Shown here: piece after piece, positions 54,925 to 64,000 of the stretch | Position numbering within the stretch: the stretch's first letter is position 1 | Layout: each line of letters begins with the position of its first letter | From: an uncultured Dorea sp. | GTDB lineage: Bacteria > Bacillota > Clostridia > Lachnospirales > Lachnospiraceae | Assembly: GCA_947652615.1 (NCBI GenBank) | Contig: CANTDX010000004.1 | Span: forward strand, 1 to 64,000 | DNA length: 64,000 bases | Direction: 5' to 3' | The notes under the pieces: generated by a model | The model's input: only the letters and a program-made list of their open reading frames with translations | Told to the model about the DNA's origin: nothing | Database searches by the model: none | Program-made: the position numbers and the translations under genes

Positions 54925-54943
54925 GCCCCGTTACAGACGGGGC
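54925..54943. terminator. Hairpin between HepT-like and MATE genes
   Basis: GCCCCGT and ACGGGGC form a perfect 7-bp GC stem with a 5-base loop between convergent genes; no long T-run, so a weak or factor-assisted terminator. Confidence 0.45.
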
Positions 54944-54964
54944 TTATGATAGGATTTACACGAA

Positions 54965-56302
54965 TCAGCGCTGCGAGCGCGCGTATCTGTCTGAACCGTC
55001 TCGGAAGTGCAGGAAGAATACCGTTACTCCAAGTGTCACAGCCTCCGTCACCGGAGCCGCCATCCACACCCCCGTCATGCCAAAGAGATACGGAAGTGTG
55101 AAGATACAGATCAACAACACAATCAGTCCCCTTAGCGCCGAGATCACAGCCGACTCGAATGCCCTCCCCGTCGCGGTAAAATAAAACGAAGTGATAGAAT
55201 TCACGCCGGAAAAGAAGAACGAGAGCATGAAAATCAGCATTCCGGACCGCACCATCTCTTCGACATTCTCATTCTGCACAAATATACCGCTGTACCACTC
55301 CATTCCTGCCGCCATCAGAAGGAATACGGCAGCGCCCAAGCCAAAAACATACCGGTTCGTGCGTTTCCGGATATCAGCGGCAAGCAGTTTCTCCTTTGCA
55401 CCATAGGCGAAACTGATCAGCGGGCTTGCGCCCTGTCCAAATCCAACGATGACCATGCTGAAAGCATACGCCACATACCCAACGATCGTAAATGCGGTCA
55501 CGCCGTCTGCCCCAATCCTTCTCATGATCACAAAATTATAAGCAAACATAGCTATCCCCGTGGACATCTCCCCAATAAACTCCGAACTTCCATTAAGAAT
55601 CGTCTGTATACAGATTCTTACAGAAAAACGAAACCGCCCCAGACGGTAGAACTTCGCCCTTTTGACGAAAAAATACAGAATGCAGCAAAGAGAAGCCAAT
55701 GCCGCGAGAAGAGACGCAACGGCAATCCCGGCAACTCCCATATGCATCCGATCCGCGAATACATAATCCAATATGATATTCAACACTACATTCAGCACGC
55801 TGACCTTCATGAAATACTCCGGATTCCCTTCTCCCCGGATGAACATTCCCAAAGAAGAATTAACCACCATCACCGGCAGCTCCAGAAGCATGATCTGATA
55901 GTAGTCCTTAAAATAACTACTCACCTGTCCATCTGCATGCAGAATATTCATCATCGGCTGAAAACAGAATATCATAGTGAAACTTATAAGCGTTGAGAGT
56001 ACAAGAGTTGTTATGATCGTCTGTCTGAATACCTGGTTACCCGTATGCATATCACCGGACCCAAGCGCCATTCCGGCGATCGCTACGCCTCCGATGGAAA
56101 CCATCAGACCCACTCCCAGATACAAGTATATGATCGGAAGTCCCAGATTGACCGCCGCGATTCCCTCCTTCCCCACATAATTCCCGATGAAGAATCCATC
56201 CGCGATCGTGATCAGTGATGTTAGAATCATAGATATGATCGCCGGTATCGCGAATCTTAAGATCATCTTTGCCGTGTTCTGCTTCATCTGCACTAAGTCC
56301 AT
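54965..56302 (-). CDS. MATE family efflux transporter
   Basis: 445-aa twelve-TM antiporter-type exporter. The start MDLVQMKQNTAKMILRFAIPAIISMILTSL and GKEGIAAVNLGLPI are typical of DinF/NorM-like MATE proteins. The ATG at 56302 follows AAGGAGG. It is next to an AraC/GyrI-like regulator on the same strand that may control it. Confidence 0.9.
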   Translation of the reverse strand: MDLVQMKQNTAKMILRFAIPAIISMILTSLITIADGFFIGNYVGKEGIAAVNLGLPIIYLYLGVGLMVSIGGVAIAGMALGSGDMHTGNQVFRQTIITTLVLSTLISFTMIFCFQPMMNILHADGQVSSYFKDYYQIMLLELPVMVVNSSLGMFIRGEGNPEYFMKVSVLNVVLNIILDYVFADRMHMGVAGIAVASLLAALASLCCILYFFVKRAKFYRLGRFRFSVRICIQTILNGSSEFIGEMSTGIAMFAYNFVIMRRIGADGVTAFTIVGYVAYAFSMVIVGFGQGASPLISFAYGAKEKLLAADIRKRTNRYVFGLGAAVFLLMAAGMEWYSGIFVQNENVEEMVRSGMLIFMLSFFFSGVNSITSFYFTATGRAFESAVISALRGLIVLLICIFTLPYLFGMTGVWMAAPVTEAVTLGVTVFFLHFRDGSDRYARSQR

Positions 56303-56390
56303 AAAAAAATTCCTCCTTATCATGAATCCATTTACTGATCTCATTCATTATAAGAAGGAATCTGATTATATACTTCTGAATTCTTGCCTA

Positions 56391-57227
56391 CTATTTTATA
56401 GGAACACAGATATCAAGCTCCATATACATTGTCTCGCTGTCCACCTCATGATAGATGTCAAACAAACTTTTCTCCGCGTCCAATTCATAGGATGTTCTCG
56501 GCAGCCACACCAGAAATATGGTCTGGTATGCCGCATAGATTTGTTTCGCATATCCCTTGAAATGATACACGATACATCTCCCGCCCCGGATCTTCGCCGT
56601 ATGTTCAAGCAGACAATCTTCCCCTACACTCATACAGATGTCATACAGGCAGTGTCCGGCAGACGTCACCGCAGGATCGTCATAGGTCCGCTCTAAAAGA
56701 AGCGTTTCCTCTGTGATATACTCCCGGTATTTACGGATAAATGTATCCCAGTTTCTTCTCAGATTCTCATAATTGCCGAAACGTCTCTCATAGATCACAT
56801 AATGATCCGGTATCTCTTCAATCGTGATCTTACTGTCACACATTTCAAAAGATTCTGTTTGCCAGCTTTCGTGATGGAAAAAGGGATGCTCCATTGAACG
56901 CCGGTAACTCTTCTTTCGAAAATCAATAGGGGCCATCCGATAATGCTGCCGGAATGCCGAACTGTAATTCGACGAACTATAACCGTAATCCGCTCCAATC
57001 TCTGTAATCCGGCGATCCTGTTCCGTCTTGAGGCGGAACGCGCTCTGCTCAAGCTTCACTCTCTTGATAAAACCATAGACGCTCTCTCCTGTCTGCTCCT
57101 TAAAAAGACGGCTGAAATAATACTTGGAGAAATGGCAGTATCCTGCCACATCCTCAAGCGTCAATTCTTCTCCGATATGCTGTAATATATAATCAATCGC
57201 CTGGTTGACAGCTTCTTTTGTGATCAT
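56391..57227 (-). CDS. AraC-family regulator with GyrI-like effector domain
   Basis: 278-aa protein. Residues 1-110 carry two helix-turn-helices of the AraC/Rob type (EELTLEDVAGYCHFSKYYFSRLFKEQTGESVYGFI). Residues about 120-278 form a GyrI-like/SOUL ligand domain as in Rob, SbmC and drug-binding regulators. The MATE exporter lies 88 bases downstream, an arrangement that suggests drug-induced export. Confidence 0.9.
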   Translation of the reverse strand: MITKEAVNQAIDYILQHIGEELTLEDVAGYCHFSKYYFSRLFKEQTGESVYGFIKRVKLEQSAFRLKTEQDRRITEIGADYGYSSSNYSSAFRQHYRMAPIDFRKKSYRRSMEHPFFHHESWQTESFEMCDSKITIEEIPDHYVIYERRFGNYENLRRNWDTFIRKYREYITEETLLLERTYDDPAVTSAGHCLYDICMSVGEDCLLEHTAKIRGGRCIVYHFKGYAKQIYAAYQTIFLVWLPRTSYELDAEKSLFDIYHEVDSETMYMELDICVPIK

Positions 57228-57248
57228 CTACATATACCCGATTCCCTT

Positions 57249-57770
57249 TCAATCTGTCCGTGTAACCACATAGCGGTCATGCGGCATATCTACACCGCGG
57301 TAATGCTTTGTCCAACAATCCTTCTTAACCATACCATTCCTTACTGCTACATTCTGGGAAGCCGTATTCGTATCCCTTATGATCGAACAGACTTCATCGG
57401 CTCCAAGCTCTTCAAACGCATACTTCTTACACCCCCTGGCTGCCTCTGTGGCGTAACCCCTATGCCAGTATTGCCGGCAGAAGAGATATCCGATCTCAAG
57501 CACTTCCCTGTCCTGCCAGGGCTGCATGGTCAGACCGCACTGTCCGATCAGCTCGTCTGTCTCCTTCAAAATGACTGCCCATAATCCAAAACCCCATTTC
57601 TGATACCGGGCAATCTGTCTGTCGATCCACTCCTGCACCTCTTCATCGGTAAACGCTCCTTCATAAGCATACATCACCTCCGGATCCTTGAGGATCCTGC
57701 ATAAAGCTTCCGTATCACCTTGATTCATCTCGCGTAAATACAATCGGTCTGTTTCTAATACGATATCCAT
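57249..57770 (-). CDS. RimJ/RimL-type GNAT acetyltransferase
   Basis: 173-aa GNAT. LETDRLYLREMNQGD at the start, GYLFCRQYWHRGYATEAARGCKKYA as acetyl-CoA motif and TNTASQNVAVRNGM are characteristic of the RimJ/L group. AGGAGG and a clear promoter lie upstream, so it probably heads the AraC-MATE transcript. Confidence 0.9.
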   Translation of the reverse strand: MDIVLETDRLYLREMNQGDTEALCRILKDPEVMYAYEGAFTDEEVQEWIDRQIARYQKWGFGLWAVILKETDELIGQCGLTMQPWQDREVLEIGYLFCRQYWHRGYATEAARGCKKYAFEELGADEVCSIIRDTNTASQNVAVRNGMVKKDCWTKHYRGVDMPHDRYVVTRTD

Positions 57771-57801
57771 CCGGGTGTTCCTCCTGACATATTTTTACTA
57801 T

Positions 57802-57830
57802 AGTATACAAAGAATCTCGTAGATTGACAA
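57802..57830 (-). promoter_or_regulatory. Promoter of GNAT-AraC-MATE group
   Basis: Minus strand TTGTCA (57830-57825) and TATACT (57807-57802) with a 17-base spacer, about 32 bases before the GNAT start. Confidence 0.7.
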
Positions 57831-57935
57831 TCTTCTATTTATTCAATCTTTGTCCTCTCTGAATCCATCAAACAAGAATCCATATGCAAAATGCTCTTAC
57901 AACATTTTACTTCCTTAGCAATTAATTAAAACATA

Positions 57936-59180
57936 TCACATACGCCTGCTGCTAACAGCCGCCTTCCCCGCAATACACCCGGTTGCCCACGCCCAATGCA
58001 GATTATATCCCCCGCAGATTCCATCTGCATCCAACAGCTCTCCCGCAAGATAGATGCCCTTCCGCTTCTTCGACTCCATCGTCCGCGGGTCTACCTCATC
58101 CATCCGCACTCCGCCGGCGCACACCTGTGCATTCTCAAAACCATTCGTATCCTGGATCGTAAGACGAATCTTCTTACACCGATCTGCGATCCTGTTAAGC
58201 TTATGCCTGCCCAGTTCCGACACGCTCGTCTGCATCCGCACTCCTGCCTGTTCCAGGATTCGCGGAATCAACTTCTGGTTAAATATTCCTGCCAGGCACT
58301 CCCCGATCGTCAGATCCGCCCGGTTTTCTGTTATCTTCACAAGCAATCCTGACAGTTCTTCTTTCGTATACTCCGGCATAAGGTCAATCTCCACCTCTGC
58401 ACGCTTCTTCTGATATAACCCCAATGCAATGTGGCGGCTGATCTGGAACACCGGAATTCCGGATATCCCATACGCCGTGATCTGTAATTCTCCGGTATCC
58501 TCTTCAGCCGGTACGCCATCGATCAGCGCCGTAACCCTGGCATCAGTGCGGACGCCGGATGCCTTGGCAAATGGATGTGCTTTCACTCTGAGCTGTACCA
58601 GCGCAGGCACAACCGGTGCGATACTGTGCCCGAAGGTCTTCGCCAACGGATAACCGCTCCCGTCAGAACCCAATGCGGGTGCCGCTTTTCCTCCGCAGGC
58701 CAGAATGACCCTGTCCGCATGGAAGCTTCGTTCCGCGCGGATTCCGAAGGCTTTCCCCTCCCGGATAACTGATTGAACATGTACACCGCAGTGAATCTCA
58801 ACGCCAAGATGTTTTAATTCCAGATTCAGAAGCTCCAACACCGACGCCGCCTGATCGGAGCGGGGATAGACATAGTCTCCCCTCGTCTTCATCACAAGTC
58901 CCAGGGATTCGAAGAATCGCCATGTTTCCTTATATCCAAACTGCCGAAGCACTTCGTCCACGGCGGCGAGATTCTCACCACGATAACACGACTCCACACA
59001 AGCGCTGCCGATCTGACAGTTGGTCAGATTACAGCGTCCGTTCCCCGTCGCGAGGATCTTCCTGCCGATTCTATCCTTCTGCTCCAGAATAAATACCTTC
59101 GCCTGCCGGTCATTTCTCGCCGCAGTGATCGCCGCCGCGATACCTGCCGCTCCCCCTCCGATAATTCCAATCCTTCTCAT
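57936..59180 (-). CDS. HI0933-family flavoprotein (BaiN-like)
   Basis: 414-aa flavoprotein. GIIGGGAAGIAAAITAARN, GRKILATGNGRCNLTN, LACGGKAAPALGSDGSGYPLAK and the C-terminal LAGELLDADGICGGYNLHWAWATG are diagnostic of HI0933 proteins. BaiN of Clostridium scindens is a proposed bile-acid reductase in this family, but most members are unassigned and no other bai genes are seen here. Confidence 0.9.
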   Translation of the reverse strand: MRRIGIIGGGAAGIAAAITAARNDRQAKVFILEQKDRIGRKILATGNGRCNLTNCQIGSACVESCYRGENLAAVDEVLRQFGYKETWRFFESLGLVMKTRGDYVYPRSDQAASVLELLNLELKHLGVEIHCGVHVQSVIREGKAFGIRAERSFHADRVILACGGKAAPALGSDGSGYPLAKTFGHSIAPVVPALVQLRVKAHPFAKASGVRTDARVTALIDGVPAEEDTGELQITAYGISGIPVFQISRHIALGLYQKKRAEVEIDLMPEYTKEELSGLLVKITENRADLTIGECLAGIFNQKLIPRILEQAGVRMQTSVSELGRHKLNRIADRCKKIRLTIQDTNGFENAQVCAGGVRMDEVDPRTMESKKRKGIYLAGELLDADGICGGYNLHWAWATGCIAGKAAVSSRRM

Positions 59181-59189
59181 AATCTTTGT

Positions 59190-59579
59190 CTAATCATCCA
59201 TCCTGATTTTCTTCCCAAACATAATATAATAACAATTTAACTCAAAATCACTGCAACCTCTTTTATTTTCCGGCAGACATTTAAGCAGCTTTTCTTTTAT
59301 TACAGAATCCTGAAGTTCTTTTCGCAGTTCATTTTCAATTCCATTCACTTTAAGGAAAGCTCCAATTTCTTTCATTGCCGTATCCAGTTTCCTTTTTTCT
59401 ACAAGAAAATCCATATCGTATCGTGTCTGTGCCTCCCATTCGCTGAGCATTTCCGAATGATCGTCAATCCAGTCCGTAAGAACCAGATTGGCTCCATTAT
59501 CAGAAACCATCTTCACCAGCTTAGATACCTTGTGTATATTAGGAACCGTCACTCCCACGCACTCTAAGACGCCTTTCAA
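59190..59579 (-). pseudogene. N-terminally truncated HEPN domain protein
   Basis: 129-aa frame beginning at a TTG (KGVLECVGVTVPNIHKVSKLV), which is the middle of a HEPN domain. Upstream the same frame reads DYAAYHLQQTVEKTL, the conserved first part, but with no start codon before a TAG. So the gene has lost its N-terminus, probably in the event that fused it to the nucleotidyltransferase fragment. A TTG-started shorter protein is conceivable. Confidence 0.65.
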
Positions 59580-59586
59580 CGTTTTT

Positions 59587-59916
59587 TCAACTGTCTGCTG
59601 CAGATGATATGCCGCATAATCTGCTTGCAGGAGACAAATTGGAGATAAGATCTATTTCACAATCTATCTCGGGTAAATCTATCAATTTCTTATCCGAATC
59701 ATATTTTTCAATGTACAAATCGATATCACTGGCACTATTGCATCGAAATTCCAACGAACTGCCGAATAATATCACCTTGCGGATATTGGGGTCCTTTGCA
59801 AATTCACGGATCAGTCTCTCTACTCTTTTCTGCATAAGCGGGTGCACACGGTTGGCATCCTGAAAATCAACCCCATCCATAACCGGAAAATCCCACATAC
59901 TTGAGATTTGCCTCAT
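59587..59916 (-). pseudogene. Nucleotidyltransferase (MNT-type) with damaged C-terminus
   Basis: 109-aa frame with an intact NTase motif KVILFGSSLEFRCNSASDIDLY (GS and DxD). After DLISNLSPAS it runs into LCGISSAADS and stops, while the HEPN sequence resumes in the +1 frame. The ATG at 59916 overlaps the stop of the methionine gamma-lyase family gene (ATGA), so it is coupled to it. Probably a decayed MntA/HepT-like pair; a functional lone NTase cannot be excluded. Confidence 0.65.
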
Positions 59917-61211
59917 AACACGACCACGCCTTCCCTTACTAGATACTCTAGCGACATCAATATCCCAAGCCTCGCATGGGGCCATGTAAGCCCGCCTTGG
60001 AAATACACCGCGTAAGGAGGCTTGATCGGTCCGTCCGCACTCAGCTCGATGGACGATCCCTGCACGAACGCCCCCGCCGCCATGATCACGTCGCTGTCGT
60101 ATCCCGGCATCGCCCATGGAATCGGTGTCACGAAGGAATCCACCGGCGCTGCCGCCTGGATCCCCTTACAGAAGGCAATCACTCCCTCCGGCTTCCCAAA
60201 TGTCACCGCCTGGATAATATCATGCCTGCTCTCAGCGCTGTCCGGCACCACCGGATACCCAAGACTTTCATAGATATTTGCCGCGAAAATGGCTCCCTTC
60301 AGCGCGCTTGCCGTCACCGTAGGCGCAAGAAACAGCCCTTGATAGAAGGACTGCATCACTCCAAGGGACGCGCCCACCTCTTTCCCAAGCCCCGGGGAAG
60401 TCAGGCGGTACCCGCACGCTTCGATCAGGTCCTTCCTGCCCGCGATATATCCCCCGATCGGAGCTAATCCGCCGCCCGGATTCTTGATCAGCGATCCGAC
60501 CACCAGATCCGCGCCCACATCACTTGGCTCTCTTGTCTCCACAAATTCCCCGTAACAATTATCCACCATGCAGATGATGTCCGGCCTGATCTCCTTGACA
60601 AAATGAATCAGCTCACCGATCTGCTTCACAGAGAAGCTCGGCCTGGTCTGATATCCCTTGGATCGTTGGATCGTCACCATCTTCGTCTTCTCATGGATTG
60701 CTCTGCGGATATTTTCATAATCAAAGGTTCCGTCCGCAAGAAGCTCTACCTGGGAATAAGATACCCCATATTCCGCAAGAGAACCCTTAGACGGACGGAT
60801 CCCGATCACTTCCTCCAAGGTATCATAAGGCTTGCCGACCGGTGACAGCAGCTCGTCTCCAGGCCGTAAATTCGCACTCAGCGCCAGCGCCAGCGCATGG
60901 GTTCCACAGGTGATCTGCGGGCGCACCAATGCGCTTTCTGTATGAAATACAGAGGCATACACTTCCTCCAGCGTGTCGCGCCCTGCATCGTTATAGCCGT
61001 AACCGCTGGCATAGTGGAAGCATCCCTCGCTGACCTGATTCTTCTGCATGGCATGGATCACCTTGAGCTGGTTATACTCCGCCGTCTCGTCAATGGCAGC
61101 AAAACGATCCTTAAGCCCATCCTCCATCTTACGTCCGAATTCCAGGACTTCCCTTCGCACGCCCATCTCTTCATACAGAGAAGCCATATCTATATTATGA
61201 TCATTCATCAT
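59913..61211 (-). CDS. Methionine gamma-lyase family PLP protein (former aluminium-resistance family)
   Basis: 432-aa fold-type I PLP enzyme (PF06838). The PLP lysine lies in TIQRSKGYQTRPSF and the preceding phosphate/loop GTHALALALSANLRPGD; NPGGGLAPIGGYI is typical. The family occurs near miaA/hfq/mutL in many Firmicutes, as here. AGAGGA precedes the ATG. The exact reaction in this family is not firmly known. Confidence 0.92.
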   Translation of the reverse strand: MMNDHNIDMASLYEEMGVRREVLEFGRKMEDGLKDRFAAIDETAEYNQLKVIHAMQKNQVSEGCFHYASGYGYNDAGRDTLEEVYASVFHTESALVRPQITCGTHALALALSANLRPGDELLSPVGKPYDTLEEVIGIRPSKGSLAEYGVSYSQVELLADGTFDYENIRRAIHEKTKMVTIQRSKGYQTRPSFSVKQIGELIHFVKEIRPDIICMVDNCYGEFVETREPSDVGADLVVGSLIKNPGGGLAPIGGYIAGRKDLIEACGYRLTSPGLGKEVGASLGVMQSFYQGLFLAPTVTASALKGAIFAANIYESLGYPVVPDSAESRHDIIQAVTFGKPEGVIAFCKGIQAAAPVDSFVTPIPWAMPGYDSDVIMAAGAFVQGSSIELSADGPIKPPYAVYFQGGLTWPHARLGILMSLEYLVREGVVVL

Positions 61212-61238
61212 GTCAATTCCTCTTCTTCCTTAATAAAA

Positions 61239-61529
61239 TTACCTCCACGAATCCAGGATCTTCGTCCTGACGACCGCACATTTGGCGTCGAATTCCGGGT
61301 TCAGCGGCTGAATATGCATAATGATCTCCGCCGCCTCCTTATACTGCTTCATATCATAGAGAAGGGACGCACGGTTCAGCTCAAAGAGCGATTCCTCCCC
61401 CTGATTCCGGATCAGCGGCTTTAGATTCAGCAGCTCTTTGTAGGTCGCTTCCGTATTATGGGAATGCGAATAGACCTTCAGCAGCGTATTCATTTTCTTG
61501 ATAAATTTGCTCTTAAATAATCTTCTCAT
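61239..61529 (-). CDS. Small TPR-like protein
   Basis: 96-aa basic N-terminus (MRRLFKSKFIKK) followed by helical-repeat sequence (SLFELNRASLLYDMKQYKEAAEIIMHIQPLNPEF) like a tetratricopeptide pair. There is no signal or TM. GGGGAG lies upstream. It lies between miaA and the methionine gamma-lyase family gene, all co-oriented. Function unknown. Confidence 0.8.
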   Translation of the reverse strand: MRRLFKSKFIKKMNTLLKVYSHSHNTEATYKELLNLKPLIRNQGEESLFELNRASLLYDMKQYKEAAEIIMHIQPLNPEFDAKCAVVRTKILDSWR

Positions 61530-61551
61530 CGTAGTACTCCCCTTATCTTCC

Positions 61552-62505
61552 CTACAAATGCTTCTCTCGGATATAACTCAGCATATCTTCAAGAATCCTG
61601 TCCTCATCGTATTCATAATCTCCCTTGCTGATCCAGATGACTTCTCTCTCCCTCTTAAACCAGGTAATCTGTCTCTTAGCAAAATGTCTGGTATCCCGTT
61701 TCAGCAGATAAACTGCCTCTTCAAGACTCAACTCCCCGCAAAGATAAGCCAGGATCTCCTTATATCCAAGCCCCTGCATGGATACCATATCTCTGGTGCA
61801 TCCCATATCCTGCAAGGCCTTCACCTCGTCTACAAGTCCCTCGGCAAGCATCTGATCCACCCGCCTGTCAATCCGGTCATAGAGGCGCTTCCGGTCGTCA
61901 TTCAGCACAAAATAGACGAATTCATAGGGGGATTCTTTCTGCCGCTCCTTCTCATTATGCCTGGAAATCTGCTCCCCCGTCTGATGATAGAATTCTAGGG
62001 CACGGATCACACGTTTCACATTATTGGCATGGATCTGATCAGCCGCCGCCGGATCGACCCTGCGTAAGCGGTCGTGAAGCGCCTGCGCCCCATGTTCCCT
62101 TGCTTCTTCTTCAAGCGCCTGCCGATAACCGTCATCCCCGTCGTTTTCCGTGAAATCAATATCATACAGAAGCGCCTGGATGTAAAATCCCGTACCGCCG
62201 ACGATGATTGGAATATGCTGGTTGGCATAGATCTTCTCCATCGCTGATTTCGCCATCTGCTGAAAGCGTACCACGTGGAATTCCTCCCACGGTTCTAACA
62301 CATCCACCAGGTAGTGGGGAATCCCGTTCATCTCCTCCGGACGGATCTTGGCAGAACCGATATCCATATGCTTATAAACCTGCATGGAATCCGCGGAAAT
62401 GATCTCCCCGCCGATCGCCCTGGCAAGCCCGATGGACGCTTTCGTCTTCCCAACGGCCGTAGGGCCTGTCAGAACTACCACTGGTTTCTTACTGTTATGC
62501 TCCAT
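61552..62505 (-). CDS. miaA: tRNA dimethylallyltransferase
   Basis: 317-aa MiaA that adds the isopentenyl group to A37 of tRNAs. P-loop GPTAVGKTKAS, SADSMQVYKHMDIGSAK and VGGTGFYIQALL are diagnostic. The start is either GTG 62511, overlapping the mutL stop (GTGA), or ATG 62505, which is better spaced from AAAGGA and chosen here. Confidence 0.96.
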   Translation of the reverse strand: MEHNSKKPVVVLTGPTAVGKTKASIGLARAIGGEIISADSMQVYKHMDIGSAKIRPEEMNGIPHYLVDVLEPWEEFHVVRFQQMAKSAMEKIYANQHIPIIVGGTGFYIQALLYDIDFTENDGDDGYRQALEEEAREHGAQALHDRLRRVDPAAADQIHANNVKRVIRALEFYHQTGEQISRHNEKERQKESPYEFVYFVLNDDRKRLYDRIDRRVDQMLAEGLVDEVKALQDMGCTRDMVSMQGLGYKEILAYLCGELSLEEAVYLLKRDTRHFAKRQITWFKREREVIWISKGDYEYDEDRILEDMLSYIREKHL

Positions 62506-62507
62506 GC

Positions 62508-64000
62508 TCACACAATCCTTTTAAATTTCTTCTCTAATTCCCGGCGGCTCATGGCGATGATCGTCGGTCTCCCGTGCGGACAGTGGTAGGGATTCTCAAG
62601 AGTCAGAAGTTCACCGATCAGTGTATCGACCTCTGCGGCGGAAAGCCTCATATTCCCCTTCACCGCCGCCTTGCAGGACATAGAAGCCACCTTCTCGTCG
62701 ACCAACTCCGGCGACAGATTCCGGCTGATCTCATCTGACAGGCTGTCAAGCATCTGCAGCAGCAGATCCTTCTTGGCGATACTGAACAGATTATCAGGAA
62801 CCGCCCTGACCGCGAAAGATTCCTGCCCGAATTCCTCGAATTCGAACCCGATCCGGGTAAATTGATCCATATACTGCCTCAGAAGCTCCGCCTCCTGCAT
62901 GCTCAAGTCCAGGATGATAGGCGGACTGATCATTTGAGAGGTGAACTCCCTTGACTTCATGCTCTTTAAGGTCCGTTCGTATAAGACCCTCTCATGAGCC
63001 GCGTGCTGGTCAATGATGTAGAGATTATCACGGTATTCCACCAGCCAATAAGTCTCGAAGACCTGTCCGATCAGATGGTACTCATCCTTCGCCTCTCTCG
63101 TCAGCAGCTTCTCTTCAAACAGATTCAACTGCCTGGGTTCTTCTGTCTGCCCGATATTCTCTTTCTTCAAGCCTTCCTCTGCCTGGCTCAAAGAAGCTTC
63201 CGTCTTTTCTGAGATCTGCAGATTCTTGCCATATACCGCTGCTTCACGGATCCTGTCCGCCTGGATCTCCGGCTTAAATATCCCGCCCTTGTCCATCACC
63301 TCGGCACACGAGCGCTGGCTGTGATACGCTTTGACACGTTCCTTCATCTTCTCCATGAAGTAATCAAGGTTACGCTCTGACGGCGGGGGAAGGGGAGATT
63401 TCGCTGCTTTTTCCTGAACCGGATTGTCAGATAAAGTTTCCTGATTATCCACCTCAACTGCTCTAGAGCTTTGGTCAGGCGTTGCCTTCTGAGATTCAAA
63501 AATCCCATTATTTCTGGCAAGTCCTTCAAAGGGAAGCACCGACCCATCCTTTTTCACACCATTCCCGTCACTTTTACAGTTATCTATGGAAGACCTGCTA
63601 TCTCTTTTACCTCTATTGTCTCGTCTATTCTCCTCATTCCCGCAGTTACCCACACGGGAAACATCTGGAACCTCAAGCTCCACATGCGGAATCAATTCTT
63701 CCGCATGAAGCCCCTGATTCACCGCCGCATACACCTGATTGTAGACCTCCTGCTGATTATGAAACCGAAGCTCCATCTTCGCCGGATGTACATTCACATC
63801 CACCTTCTCGCCGTCGATCTCCATATGCAGCACCACAAACGGATATTTATGCTGCATGGAGAAGTCTTTGTATGCATCCTCGATAGCCTTTGACACAATA
63901 TTGTTCTTCACATATCTGCCGTTGATAAAATAATTCTCAAAATTCCGGTTCCCCCTGGATATCACTGGCTTCCCTAAGAATCCGGTGATCTTCATTCCCG
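62508..64000 (-). CDS. mutL: DNA mismatch repair protein MutL (C-terminal part; 5' end outside window)
   Basis: The frame is open to the window edge. It begins in the transducer domain (GRYVKNNIVSKAIEDAYKDF, VNVHPAKMELRF), continues through a long charged linker (about 100-270) and ends with the dimerisation/endonuclease domain: DQHAAHERVLYER, the metal motif DQHAAHE, SCKAAVKGNMRLS and CPHGRPTIIAMS. The DQHAxHE-type motif and CPHGRP indicate the endonuclease-active MutL of species without MutH. Confidence 0.95.
   Translation of the reverse strand, partial: GMKITGFLGKPVISRGNRNFENYFINGRYVKNNIVSKAIEDAYKDFSMQHKYPFVVLHMEIDGEKVDVNVHPAKMELRFHNQQEVYNQVYAAVNQGLHAEELIPHVELEVPDVSRVGNCGNEENRRDNRGKRDSRSSIDNCKSDGNGVKKDGSVLPFEGLARNNGIFESQKATPDQSSRAVEVDNQETLSDNPVQEKAAKSPLPPPSERNLDYFMEKMKERVKAYHSQRSCAEVMDKGGIFKPEIQADRIREAAVYGKNLQISEKTEASLSQAEEGLKKENIGQTEEPRQLNLFEEKLLTREAKDEYHLIGQVFETYWLVEYRDNLYIIDQHAAHERVLYERTLKSMKSREFTSQMISPPIILDLSMQEAELLRQYMDQFTRIGFEFEEFGQESFAVRAVPDNLFSIAKKDLLLQMLDSLSDEISRNLSPELVDEKVASMSCKAAVKGNMRLSAAEVDTLIGELLTLENPYHCPHGRPTIIAMSRRELEKKFKRIV

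Noticed and set aside
57936..59180. Bile-acid inducible operon membership
   Set aside because: Only a general HI0933-family flavoprotein is seen; no other bai gene is nearby.
59587..59640. Programmed frameshift joining the NTase and HEPN frames
   Set aside because: No slippery sequence precedes the NTase stop; the A6 run lies after it, and both domains lack conserved parts at the junction, which suggests a deletion.

Overview
The window looks like a chromosomal segment of a low-to-moderate GC Gram-positive anaerobe of the Clostridia, most likely Lachnospiraceae (Dorea/Blautia/Faecalicatena-like). The reasons are strong AGGAGG ribosome sites, frequent TTG/GTG starts, sigma-A type promoters, an L21 leader with Prp and a Prp-cleaved L27, a Bacillus-style LexA/YneA pair, the order mreB-mreC-mreD-mrdA-minC-minD-minE-rodA-mgsA, and DUF4321/radC beside mreB. 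This placement is inferred from gene content, not from a database search. No tRNA, rRNA, CRISPR array or intact insertion sequence was seen. No gene-free stretch exceeds about 300 bases; the longest, 19545-19808 and 49257-49493, hold a nested inverted-repeat element and regulatory hairpins.

1-7.4 kb (+): end of the trp operon (trpB fragment, trpA), an unrecognised 319-aa protein behind a leader hairpin, then a peptide-sensing type module: response regulator, one-TM histidine kinase, ABC ATPase and an 883-aa FtsX permease. A 9-bp perfect inverted repeat in the kinase tail is a likely response-regulator operator. 7.5-14.9 kb (+): two radical-SAM linked genes, YbaK, a HAD hydrolase, aspartokinase, a CBS protein, an amidohydrolase, then L21 leader-rplU-prp-rpmA and a terminator. 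15-18.3 kb (+): obgE-yhbY-nadD-yqeK-rsfS, ending in a terminator shared with lexA.

18.3-21.6 kb: lexA (-) diverges from a YneA-like LysM division inhibitor across three SOS boxes; then a 167-bp nested inverted-repeat element, a XerS-sized tyrosine recombinase and a TtcA-like enzyme. 21.6-28.4 kb (-): cytidylate-kinase-like protein, RluD-like synthase, lspA, ylmH, sepF, yggS, a HlyD-like protein and a radical SAM protein. 28.5-39.2 kb: DUF378 (+), then (-) a lipoprotein DD-carboxypeptidase, mgsA, rodA, minEDC, mrdA, mreD, an mreC broken by one in-frame TAA, mreB, radC and DUF4321, i.e. cell shape and division-site control in one block. 39.2-46 kb (-): FAD protein and a second two-component/ABC module.

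46-61.5 kb is accessory: a pentapeptide-repeat protein, an AAA-ATPase/PD-(D/E)XK protein with an unknown 307-aa partner, an HTH protein with a FliG-C-like tail, several GNAT acetyltransferases, an ECF sigma/anti-sigma pair, an AAA ATPase fused in frame to a GNAT that keeps its own ribosome site, a MntA/HepT toxin-antitoxin pair, MATE, AraC/GyrI-like regulator, a flavoprotein, and remnants of a second nucleotidyltransferase/HEPN pair behind a methionine gamma-lyase family gene. The window ends in core genes miaA and mutL (-).
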